A stretch of 44,228 nt of DNA. Origin: Candidatus Mediterraneibacter merdavium. GTDB lineage: Bacteria; Bacillota; Clostridia; Lachnospirales; Lachnospiraceae. Below, piece after piece: positions 25,177 to 32,611 of this stretch. Position numbers and translations under genes: made by a program. The notes under the pieces were generated by a model, which searched no databases, had not been told where the DNA came from, and saw only the letters and a list, made by a program, of their open reading frames with translations. The stretch is from contig DWYT01000148.1 in NCBI GenBank assembly GCA_019118545.1, positions 1 through 44,228 of the forward strand, in the 5' to 3' direction. Position 1 is the stretch's first letter, and the number at the start of each line of letters is the position of its first letter.

Positions 25177-25812
25177 TTAGAATCCAAGATCTTCATCCAC
25201 AAGAATGATTTTGAACCTCCTCGGTATCCTGCTGAATCTGGTAACCATGATCTGACAGCAGATACAGTCCGGACTCTTGCAGTCAAAGCAGCTTCCGTTT
25301 TTCACGCAGGGCGTATCAATACCGAATCTCTGCGTATTGATCGGAGCCGCCTCGTTCCTTGCCCTGCTCATGGCGTCTTTCTCTGTCTTGACAACCTTGT
25401 TCATCCCCACGATGAGAAGAACATTTTTCGGACCGAAAGCATACGCGGCCACGCGGTTTGCATTGCCGTCAATATTAATAAATACGCCGTCCTCACTCAT
25501 GGCGTTGACGCTCCCTAAAAACCAATCGCAGGTAAATGCTTTCAGCGCGATCTCGTTTTTCTCTTCCGGCGTAGCCGCTTTATCCCTGTCATAAAACTCA
25601 TAGTTTCCCGAACAGACCGCGTCTAAAAGTCCCACCTCACGCACAGACATCGAGCCGCCCATATTGATACTGCTGCCCTCCGGGATCAGTTCGAGCGCCT
25701 TCTTCACAGCTTCTTCCTTTGTCGCCGCATAATAGGCTTCCATGTTTCTCGATTCCAGCGCTTTCACAACACGCTTTCCAAGCGCTTCATTTCTTTTCTG
25801 TCTTACATCCAT
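25177..25812 (-). CDS. LUD-domain (lactate utilisation LutC-like) protein with a Cys-rich tail
   Basis: 211 residues from the ATG at 25812 (GAGG 8 nt upstream; a TTG 30 nt earlier is possible). The body follows the LUD family: ALESRNMEAYYAATKEEAVKKALELIPEGSSINMGGSMSVREVGL, VFINIDGNANRVAAYAFGPKNVLLIVGMNKVV. A terminal cluster GSCFDCKSPDCICCQI could bind an iron-sulfur cluster or metal. Related proteins work with LutA/LutB in lactate oxidation, but no such partners are here, and stand-alone members like this are common in clostridia with unknown substrate. Confidence 0.8.
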   Translation of the reverse strand: MDVRQKRNEALGKRVVKALESRNMEAYYAATKEEAVKKALELIPEGSSINMGGSMSVREVGLLDAVCSGNYEFYDRDKAATPEEKNEIALKAFTCDWFLGSVNAMSEDGVFINIDGNANRVAAYAFGPKNVLLIVGMNKVVKTEKDAMSRARNEAAPINTQRFGIDTPCVKNGSCFDCKSPDCICCQIMVTRFSRIPRRFKIILVDEDLGF

Positions 25813-25870
25813 CTTGATAACCTCGCTTTCTTTCCTTCCCAATAAAATTACTTTAAAGATAGTCTATCAT

Positions 25871-25897
25871 AAAAGACACCCTGTCCGGATGTCTTTT
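25871..25897. terminator. Terminator-like hairpin after the MoxR/VWA cluster
   Basis: AAAAGACA (25871-25878) pairs with TGTCTTTT (25890-25897). Symmetrical, so it may work in both directions; on the minus strand it lies between the foldback element and the LUD gene. Confidence 0.55.
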
Positions 25898-25982
25898 ATT
25901 ATTCACTGATTCCTATACTATTCTATAGCATTTCCTCTATTTTAGCAATGTTCTTCTGAACCATTTACCTTTCCCGCAGCAG

Positions 25983-26337
25983 CTCAGCCATTTGATTCGG
26001 CAGCTTTCCGCTTTATACAGTACGGGAAGCGGTCAATAAATTGGAAGAAAGAAGCCGTCAGCGGCGGGGAGGGTTGAGCTGTGACTTGGAAGGAATCTGA
26101 CGGAATATCTTACCGGACTGAGGAGTGGTTGTTAGGCAGTGTGAGGGGATTGTCTGAGGCGAAGCCAAGTTGCCCCTCACACTGCTTCGCTTTTAAACAA
26201 CTTCTCAGTCCGTTAGATATTCCCAGATTCCGGAACGGAACAGCGAGACCTCTCCCTGACCGCTGACCGCTTCTTCAAATTTATCGGAGGCTTCCAGACG
26301 TTACTACAAAGAACTGCCATCGAATCAAATGGCTGAG
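25983..26337. repeat. Foldback element E1 (355 bp, near-palindromic)
   Basis: Perfect 17-bp terminal inverted repeats (25983-25999 and 26321-26337; core CAGCCATTTGATTCG) enclose arms that pair imperfectly along their whole length (for example CGGACTGAG...CTCAGTCCG, GAATCTG...CAGATTC) up to a perfect 13-bp stem (26136-26148 / 26173-26185). The 24-nt tip contains TTGTCTGA, GGC-GAA-GCC and AAGTTG. A 4-bp GCAG is present on both flanks (25979-25982, 26338-26341). The element ends 4 nt from the MoxR stop codon. Related elements occur at 43151-43505 and 43489-43790. It encodes no convincing protein. Not a family I can name. Confidence 0.8.
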
Positions 26338-26341
26338 GCAG

Positions 26342-27853
26342 TCAGCGTATCCCGGTATTAAGCATGGACTCCACTTCATCCATCTGTCTTATGACATCCT
26401 TCCGCCTCTCGTCAAAGAGAAGTCCTTTATTGTACCTGTAATATAGATCGCATCCGTTTTCCTTAATGAACCACACACTGTAATAGTTGGCGTTGAGTTC
26501 TGTGACAAAGGCCACCATCTCCTGACTTTCTCCGAAAGCATCCTCAAGGAATAAAAAGGCGTTTTCCAGCATCTTTGAGGTGCGCTCTGTCAAGGCGTCA
26601 AGCTCTTCTTTCTCCTTTTGGAACAGCGCTCTCACCCGTTCAAATGCTTCGCCCTCCGCAAAGAGTTCTCCCTTAAGCTCTGATACAAACCGTGTCAGCG
26701 TATCGGTCACGCGCATCCATATCTTTTCCTCTTCTTTAGTCAGCAGTTCCGCGCGCTTCTGTTCTTCCATCTCCCTCTCCGCCGTCTCACGCACATCTTC
26801 CAGCATCAGATTCGTCTGGTTATCGCGGTAACGGACAAGATATTCATACAGCTTCGCCACGTACATATCCTGACTGCTGCAGTCCCGGAACATCCCGCCG
26901 AGACTTCCGTTTAAAAGACTGATAATACTCAGATGCTCGTCAAAGGCGGCGCTGCGTATCTTTTGCAGCGTGAGGGCGTCCCATTTACCTTCTAAAATAT
27001 CCTCCACCTTGTAGTCTGTCTTATATTTATAGTAGAGTTCCAGATAATTGGCGAAATCCTTTGCTGCGGCCCTGTGCTGGATATACTGGTACACCACGTC
27101 ACGATCCACTGTTTTCCCCAACTCTTCGTACACCTGTATGATCTGAGACAGATCCTCCCATCCTCTCGCCGTGGCGAACAGCCTGCCGTCCACTGTATTT
27201 TCCACGCGGTAAAAGTTCTCCCTGCGCAGCTCCAGATATGAAATGACCGCCGGGTGGACGCCCTGTCGGTAAGCATACTCCTTCCACACCGGGAAGTCCG
27301 CCTCCACGTCGATCTTCTTCAAACGGTCAAGTGTGACCACGTCAAACTCCCTGACAGACTTGTTATATTCCGGCGGATTGCCCGCCGCCACGATGATCCA
27401 TCCTTCCGGCACCTTGTGCGTACCGAATGTTTTCCCCTGAAGAAACTGGAGCATGGCGGGCGCCAGTGTCTCTGACACACAGTTGATCTCATCGATAAAC
27501 AGGATTCCCTCCCGCATCCCGGTCTGCTCCATCTTGTCATATACAGAGGCAATGATCTCGCTCATGGTATACTCTGTCACCGAGTACATTTTCCCGCCAT
27601 ATTCCTTCTCCTTGATAAAGGGCAGTCCCACCGCACTCTGCCTTGTGTGATGGGTGATGGTGTACGCCACCAGACCGATCTTTAATTCCTTCGCGATCTG
27701 CTCCATGACCTGAGTCTTCCCAATCCCCGGCGGCCCCATGAGAAGCACCGGGCGCTGCCGGATAACCGGAATCTTATATTCCCCGAAAGCATCCTTTAAA
27801 AGATATGCCTCTACTGCATCTTTAATCTCTTGTTTCGCACGTTTGATATCCAA
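26342..27853 (-). CDS. MoxR-type AAA+ ATPase (module 1)
   Basis: 503 residues. An AAA+ domain with Walker A GPPGIGKT (40-47), Walker B ILFIDEIN (about 115-122) and sensor-1 WIIVAAGNPPEYNKS, plus a second half of about 230 residues that is helical and charged (EERE/AEREMEEQKRAELLTKEEEK). MoxR ATPases act as chaperones that remodel or load cofactors into partner complexes together with VWA-domain proteins. The VWA gene (27879-29390) lies 25 nt upstream on the same strand, forming an operon. The extra C-terminal half is longer than the 300-330 residues of plain MoxR proteins. The foldback element E1 directly follows the stop codon. Confidence 0.85.
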   Translation of the reverse strand: MDIKRAKQEIKDAVEAYLLKDAFGEYKIPVIRQRPVLLMGPPGIGKTQVMEQIAKELKIGLVAYTITHHTRQSAVGLPFIKEKEYGGKMYSVTEYTMSEIIASVYDKMEQTGMREGILFIDEINCVSETLAPAMLQFLQGKTFGTHKVPEGWIIVAAGNPPEYNKSVREFDVVTLDRLKKIDVEADFPVWKEYAYRQGVHPAVISYLELRRENFYRVENTVDGRLFATARGWEDLSQIIQVYEELGKTVDRDVVYQYIQHRAAAKDFANYLELYYKYKTDYKVEDILEGKWDALTLQKIRSAAFDEHLSIISLLNGSLGGMFRDCSSQDMYVAKLYEYLVRYRDNQTNLMLEDVRETAEREMEEQKRAELLTKEEEKIWMRVTDTLTRFVSELKGELFAEGEAFERVRALFQKEKEELDALTERTSKMLENAFLFLEDAFGESQEMVAFVTELNANYYSVWFIKENGCDLYYRYNKGLLFDERRKDVIRQMDEVESMLNTGIR

Positions 27854-27878
27854 ACTGTCTTCCTCCTGAATCTATTTT

Positions 27879-29390
27879 CTAAAATTTCCGCCTCTGGATG
27901 TCCTCTTCCCGCAGGATCAGCTTAATGGCCCACGGCGGCACATCCACATCCCTGTAATCCTGCTCCAGAAACACAAACGCACTCCTGTAAAGCGGCATTT
28001 TATTCGGGTATGTCCCGTATCCGTCCGTGAAATAGAGCAGTCCTTTCAGGTTCGTAAACTCTCCCCTTCTGACCAGTTCATCCACGTATTCAAACGCGGG
28101 TCTGAAATCCGTCCCGCCCTCGCCGTATAGCTGAAAATGCTCCATATAATCCTGAAGCTCTTCTTCTGATGTGATCTTCACATCCTGATGCACCTTTTCA
28201 TCGCACTGAATGATATGGATGTTCACCTTATGAAAGAAGCTCTCACTTTCCCTAAGGACACTGTATGTCTCCTCAAGAAACCTGCGCACCAGCTCCCCGG
28301 AGCACGACATGGACGTGTCTACAATGACGGCAAACTCCTCGATCTTCCGCACCTCTCTCGTCTCCTGCGGTTCGATCAGCGGAAGATTGCCGTACAGGGA
28401 CAACCCGTAGCTGTAAAAGCCGTAATCAAATGTATCCATATCCGCCTTAAGCTCCTCTCGGAACACGGAGAATTTTTTCAAAAACTCCCGGTAATCATGG
28501 CGTTCCCTGTTCTCCACCTTAAGCTCTCCAAGAAGACGGCCGCTCTGTTCTGAGGCTTCCTTTGAGAAGGTCTCCATATCCGTCTCCATCTTCCCGTCAA
28601 TATCCTTCCATTTATTGTTGAGCTGCTCATCCGGCGGACGGTTTTCATCCCTGCTCTCCCAGTACCTGTGATCGTCCACATAGAATTCCTGTTCCAGCAT
28701 CGCCAGCTCTTTCTCCGTCAGATTCCATTTCGCCAGCTCAGAGAAAATCCTTTCCGCGTTGAGCGTATGTCCGCTCCCTTCCAGTTTACGGTATGTCTCC
28801 CGCCTTAACAAGCTCCTCGACCAACGCACCGGGCGCAGGTCGCATCCGTCGATGATATGCTCCGCCGCGATATCACAGCTCAAGTCCCAACAGCGCTGTG
28901 CCTTGTCCTCAGCTCTTTGTTCCTCTTCCTTCTGCGCGGGAACACCGTTCTGTTCCCGCTCAATGTCCCGGCTGAATGCACGGCGCCCCGGCGGCCGCTT
29001 CACGATATGCCGGAACACACAGTGAAGCACCATGTGGAGATACCCCCGGTTTGCAAGGATTCTGTTTTCCTTATAAAGTCCGCCCAGCTCGCGCGGATGA
29101 AAATACATCGTATGCCCGTCCGTCCCAAAAGGACTGATCCCAACGTCCATCCGGTAAACAAAGCTGCTCAGCGCCACGTCCATGAACCGCATGGAAAAAT
29201 ACAGCTCGTCCCGGCACACAGACAAAATCTGCTTTCCCAGCCGTTCCATGGCCTCTGCCGCTTCCGCCGCCTCTGCTGTTTCCACTATTTCTGATCTTTT
29301 CGCTGTTTCCACTGTTTCTCTTCTTTCCACTCTTCCCACTATTTTTGCTGTTCCTATTATTTCTGCCGCTTTCCGCTCTTCCTGTGCCAT
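27879..29390 (-). CDS. VWA-like protein with putative metallopeptidase N-domain (DUF2201 type), module 1 partner
   Basis: 503 residues. The central N-part has HMVLHCVFRH (H119-x3-H123-x4-H128), the pattern of the putative metallopeptidase domain that accompanies this VWA family; the C-part is a VWA-like domain with an intact MIDAS: DTSMS (358-362), the Thr in GGTDFRPAFEY and Asp in LLYFTDGYG. A likely metal-dependent substrate adaptor for the MoxR ATPase encoded next. Residues 8-47 are 9-residue repeats (IVETAEAAE-like) coded by a 27-bp minisatellite; no clear ribosome site precedes the ATG at 29390, so the true start could be inside or after the repeats (for example M48). Confidence 0.82.
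   Translation of the reverse strand: MAQEERKAAEIIGTAKIVGRVERRETVETAKRSEIVETAEAAEAAEAMERLGKQILSVCRDELYFSMRFMDVALSSFVYRMDVGISPFGTDGHTMYFHPRELGGLYKENRILANRGYLHMVLHCVFRHIVKRPPGRRAFSRDIEREQNGVPAQKEEEQRAEDKAQRCWDLSCDIAAEHIIDGCDLRPVRWSRSLLRRETYRKLEGSGHTLNAERIFSELAKWNLTEKELAMLEQEFYVDDHRYWESRDENRPPDEQLNNKWKDIDGKMETDMETFSKEASEQSGRLLGELKVENRERHDYREFLKKFSVFREELKADMDTFDYGFYSYGLSLYGNLPLIEPQETREVRKIEEFAVIVDTSMSCSGELVRRFLEETYSVLRESESFFHKVNIHIIQCDEKVHQDVKITSEEELQDYMEHFQLYGEGGTDFRPAFEYVDELVRRGEFTNLKGLLYFTDGYGTYPNKMPLYRSAFVFLEQDYRDVDVPPWAIKLILREEDIQRRKF
29250..29369 (-). repeat. 27-bp minisatellite at the 5' end of the VWA gene
   Basis: Four to five degenerate units encoding 9-residue blocks such as IVGRVERRE, TVETAKRSE and IVETAEAAE. 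Two units share GAAA(C/T)AGTGGAAACAGC exactly or with one change. The unit is a multiple of three. Confidence 0.7.
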
Positions 29391-29404
29391 CGCTCTGTGC
29401 GCGC

Positions 29405-29480
29405 TGATATGCTAGGCGCTGCCCCTGCGTCGGTGTACGAGGGGCAACACGGTCGTTGTACACCGACGCTACAGTTCATA
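29405..29480. other. Hairpin between the LRR and VWA genes
   Basis: GCGTCGGTGTAC (about 29428-29439) is perfectly inverted as GTACACCGACGC (about 29458-29469), with about 18 nt between. It spans the LRR stop codon and has no T-run on either strand, so it is not a normal terminator; it might stabilise or process the polycistronic mRNA. Confidence 0.5.
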
Positions 29481-30455
29481 TTTGCCTTTCTTCGCCGGGA
29501 AGATCCTCTGCTTCTCATTCATAAGAAAGGAAAGCGCCTCTCTTTTCCCTGTCCGCGCCGCATAATCAACAGTCCCGCCAAGCGTCTGTTCTGTCCACAA
29601 ATCTCTCCCTGACATTGCCCGCAGCGCCTCCATATTATCTGTATCCACTAAGTGGCAACTAATCTTTGCTCCATGTTCTTTTACATAGGCTTCATAAGCG
29701 TCCCTTGCCCCCTGCGCCAGCTCCACCGGATATAAAAGTCTTGAGAAGATCAGGTCAGCGAGCACGTCTGTGTCGTCCCACGCCCTTGCCACAGCAAAGA
29801 GGTCGTCATATTTCCTGTAATCCATCTCTTTATTATAGAAGCACTGTCGGTAATTATTGCCCGATCCATGGTGCTGTGTAAATAATATCCGCGCCGGAGT
29901 GTTCTCCACCGCCTCCTCATAGTGTTCGGGAAAGACAAGCCTTGCCTCCCCCGCCTCTCTTAAAAACACCACATCAATCCTCTGCCACAGATCTCCCAAT
30001 ATCTCCGGCACAGAGGATCGCTCTCCTTTTAACAAACGCACACTCAGACGCTCAAGCGCCCGGCACCCGGTAAACGCGCCGCTCCCCACATCTGTAAGGC
30101 TGTCCGAAAAATGCAGCTCCCGCAGATTCTGGCATCCATAGAAAATATAACGGCCGATCTTCTCCATGCTGTCCGGGAACACAATGCTTTCTACGCTGTC
30201 CCCGGCCAACAGGACTTCCTGCTGCCGGAACAGACGGCTTTCTTCCGCCTCATAGACAAGAACATCCTCCTCTTCCTTATCCTTCCTCGCTGAAAACGCA
30301 TACGCCGCCGCGCGGACAACAGGCATCCCCTGTATCTCTCCCGGGATCTCCACATGGGAGTCAGACCCAAAGCAGCGCACGATCTCCACGCCATTTTCCG
30401 TTTTCCTGTAATGTATCCTCACCTTTTGACTGTCCTTTCCCACTCTGTCTGACAT
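29469..30455 (-). CDS. Leucine-rich-repeat (BspA/LRR_5-like) protein in the MoxR-VWA operon
   Basis: 328 residues. The middle (about 75-145) contains BspA-type repeats: ESIVFPDSMEKIGRYIFYGCQNLRELHFSDSLTDVGSGAFTGCRALERLSV. The rest is a mixed alpha/beta region without a family I recognise, and there is no signal peptide, so it is cytoplasmic, unlike most BspA proteins, which are secreted. It precedes the VWA gene by 78 nt and follows the HAD gene by 38 nt on the same strand. Similar cytoplasmic LRR proteins may act as substrate-recognition partners of the MoxR-VWA pair; that is inference. Confidence 0.72.
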   Translation of the reverse strand: MSDRVGKDSQKVRIHYRKTENGVEIVRCFGSDSHVEIPGEIQGMPVVRAAAYAFSARKDKEEEDVLVYEAEESRLFRQQEVLLAGDSVESIVFPDSMEKIGRYIFYGCQNLRELHFSDSLTDVGSGAFTGCRALERLSVRLLKGERSSVPEILGDLWQRIDVVFLREAGEARLVFPEHYEEAVENTPARILFTQHHGSGNNYRQCFYNKEMDYRKYDDLFAVARAWDDTDVLADLIFSRLLYPVELAQGARDAYEAYVKEHGAKISCHLVDTDNMEALRAMSGRDLWTEQTLGGTVDYAARTGKREALSFLMNEKQRIFPAKKGKYEL

Positions 30456-30493
30456 TTAAAAAATCTTCTGTACCGCCTGAACTTCATAAGCCG

Positions 30494-31369
30494 TTACATT
30501 TTCTTCCGCCGTCTGAGCAGCTCACGGACAGCATAAGCCACGCCATGCTCATTGTTGGACTTTGTCACATATTTTGACGCGGCTTTTACCTCAGGCGACG
30601 CATTCCCCATTGCCACGGTCGCCCCGAAATCCATGGACAACATAGAGAGATCGTTCTGGCTGTCTCCGAACACCATAACCTCCTCCATAGCATACCCAAG
30701 CCTCTCGATATAATCCTTTAGCACCGGGCCTTTCTGCGCCCGCACATCCGTGATCTCCAGATTAGTCGGGAAAGACGACGCCACGGCGATACCCGGATCG
30801 CCCGCCAGCGCAGTGTTGATCTGGGACAGCATGTCCGTATCATCTGAAAATAAAAATATCTTATATACAGGTATCCCTGTCTTCTCCATTTCCTCAAACC
30901 CAGAGATAACCTTTGAGTTTTCCCTGATCCTGCGGTATACCGCTGTACCCAGTATTTCTTCCCGGGTCATATTCTCATGGAAAAGCTGAAGCTCAAGGAT
31001 CAGGCTTTCCTCCACCTCTTCTGCCGTCCCTACCCGGTAGTCGTACCCGTCCGTACAGAAGATCACTGACACCGGAAATCCTTTTATCTTCTCATACACC
31101 TTCCGGCATGTATCAGCATTTAAGGCACTTGTCACAATCACTTTCTGCTCCGGGTCTCTGACCTCTGCGCCGCTTCCCACGATATAATCGCAGACAAGTC
31201 CCGTATCCTTAAGCTCCGCCATCGCACCGTTGAAATTCCGCCCCGTGGCAATCATAAAGCGGATTCCCGCCTTTTGCGCCTCTTTTATTGCCTCGAGAGT
31301 TTCCGGGGCAATCCTGTGATCATCCCCCAGAAGCGTCCCGTCCATATCACTTGCTATAACTTTTATCAT
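30494..31369 (-). CDS. HAD-IIB (Cof-type) phosphatase
   Basis: 291 residues from ATG 31369; the longer reading enters a dispersed repeat. HAD motif I is DMDGTLLG (nucleophile D8, acid D10), motif II is in FMIATGRNF, and motif III/IV is MVFGDSQNDLSML. The cap matches the Cof/YkrA type IIB group, which dephosphorylates sugar phosphates or pyridoxal phosphate-like metabolites. The substrate cannot be inferred here. It is the first gene of the minus-strand cluster HAD-LRR-VWA-MoxR, although it may simply be an unrelated neighbour. Confidence 0.88.
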   Translation of the reverse strand: MIKVIASDMDGTLLGDDHRIAPETLEAIKEAQKAGIRFMIATGRNFNGAMAELKDTGLVCDYIVGSGAEVRDPEQKVIVTSALNADTCRKVYEKIKGFPVSVIFCTDGYDYRVGTAEEVEESLILELQLFHENMTREEILGTAVYRRIRENSKVISGFEEMEKTGIPVYKIFLFSDDTDMLSQINTALAGDPGIAVASSFPTNLEITDVRAQKGPVLKDYIERLGYAMEEVMVFGDSQNDLSMLSMDFGATVAMGNASPEVKAASKYVTKSNNEHGVAYAVRELLRRRKKM

Positions 31370-31409
31370 TTTCCATACCCCTACCGTTATTGTCAAGCTG
31401 TAAAAAGTC

Positions 31410-31511
31410 AAAAGGCTCATTGAAATGTTTCATGCGCCGGAGTGCCGGAAGATACTTCTGTGTATTTCGCCAGATAAAAATGCAAAATGAGACTTTTCAC
31501 ACTTTAATCCT
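31410..31511. repeat. Dispersed repeat, copy 2
   Basis: 31410-31472 is 57/63 identical to 4675-4737 in the same orientation, and 31493-31511 is 18/19 identical to 4760-4778; the 20-22 nt between them differ. Unlike copy 1, the distal inverted arm is missing. It sits about 41 nt upstream of the HAD start, as copy 1 sits about 50 nt upstream of rlmD. Confidence 0.7.
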
Positions 31512-31568
31512 ATTATAAATACTTTCCCGCCCTTCTTTCAAGTGATTGTTTCCTATTCCCGTTTCAGG

Positions 31569-31577
31569 TGATATACT
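31569..31577 (+). promoter_or_regulatory. Extended -10 promoter of MoxR-VWA module 2
   Basis: TGATATACT about 105 nt upstream of the MoxR start; no convincing -35 box. Confidence 0.4.
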
Positions 31578-31682
31578 GTTGTTACAACTTACACGCTGCA
31601 TAAGGTGCGGCTGCTTTATGCCTCCATAAGGAGCAGGCGTACTTTTATATAGTGCACAGAAAAAAATACGAGGTACATAGCC

Positions 31683-32588
31683 ATGCTTGATTTTTTAAGA
31701 GAAGAACAGGTAAATGAACACATTATCAGGGGGATTGAAGATTTTCGCAGAAAATATCCTTCTGACAGGACTTTAGAAGGAGTCCGCCCCCGCTACATGT
31801 ATTATGGAAAGGAAGTGTGGGAACAGGCAGCTGAGGCCCTGCTCTGCGGGGAAAATCTCCTGCTTGCCGGCTCCAAAGCCACAGGAAAAAACGTGCTGGC
31901 CGAGAACCTCGCCGCACTCTTCGGCCGCCCCTCCTACAACGTGTCCTTCCACATCAACATGGACGCCTCTTTTATGATCGGGACAGACACATTCCGGGAC
32001 GGGCAGGTCAGCTTCCGCCCCGGCCCGGTGTATCAGAGCGCATCCTCCGGCGGCTTCTGTATTCTGGACGAGATTAATATGGCGCGAAACGAAGCTCTGG
32101 CAGTTCTCCATTCGGCGCTGGATTTCCGCCGTGTCATCAATGTTCCCGGCTATGACGCTGTCGCAGTTCACGGCGCGGCCCGTTTTATCGCCACCATGAA
32201 CTACGGCTATGCGGGAACTCGGGAATTAAATGAAGCCCTTGCCTCCCGCTTCATGGTCATACACATGCCGGAGATCACAAAAGAGAATCTGGAAAAACTG
32301 CTCCGTCGGGAATTTCCTGATATGAAAGACAGCTTTGCAGGGCAGTTCTCCGGCCTTTTCATGGACATTGAGAAGAAATGCAGAAGCGGCGAGCTCACAC
32401 CAAAGGTACTGGATCTGCGCGGACTTCTGGATGCAATCCGCCTCATGCGAAACGGCCTTGCTCCGTATCTGGCGCTGGATATGGGTGTCACCAACAAAAC
32501 ATTTGACAGCTATGAGCAGTCGCTTGTGCGGGATATCATCTCCTCGAGGATATCAGAGAGTACAGAAGCCGCTTCCTTATTTGACTAA
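31683..32588 (+). CDS. MoxR/CbbQ-type AAA+ ATPase (module 2)
   Basis: 301 residues. The Walker A motif is GSKATGKN (63-70), with Asn where Thr or Ser normally follows the lysine; Walker B is GGFCILDEIN (123-132), sensor 1 is FIATMNYGYAGTRELNEALASRF with the arginine finger at its end. It resembles the NorQ/CbbQ/GpvN branch rather than module 1. It pairs with the VWA gene 23 nt downstream, like CbbQ-CbbO or NorQ-NorD pairs that insert metals or remodel enzymes. Client unknown; no rubisco or nitric-oxide reductase genes are here. Confidence 0.85.
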   Translation: MLDFLREEQVNEHIIRGIEDFRRKYPSDRTLEGVRPRYMYYGKEVWEQAAEALLCGENLLLAGSKATGKNVLAENLAALFGRPSYNVSFHINMDASFMIGTDTFRDGQVSFRPGPVYQSASSGGFCILDEINMARNEALAVLHSALDFRRVINVPGYDAVAVHGAARFIATMNYGYAGTRELNEALASRFMVIHMPEITKENLEKLLRREFPDMKDSFAGQFSGLFMDIEKKCRSGELTPKVLDLRGLLDAIRLMRNGLAPYLALDMGVTNKTFDSYEQSLVRDIISSRISESTEAASLFD

Positions 32589-32611
32589 GAGACCGCTAAA
32601 GGAGTAACACC

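Larger units (their letters stand above)
31370..31682. other. Divergent intergenic region between the two MoxR clusters
   Basis: Contains repeat copy 2, a plus-strand extended -10 promoter (TG-a-TATACT, 31569-31577) and, in the leader of the second MoxR gene, a small hairpin GCATAA/TTATGC (about 31597-31625). No gene is visible. Confidence 0.5.

Noticed and set aside
25983-26337. CRISPR array or tandem repeat interpretation of the foldback region
   Set aside because: No regularly spaced direct repeats; the structure is a single palindrome. No CRISPR array was seen anywhere in the window.
29071-29463. 130-residue minus-strand ORF overlapping the VWA gene
   Set aside because: A different frame of the minisatellite and the VWA coding sequence; the VWA frame shows clear domains.
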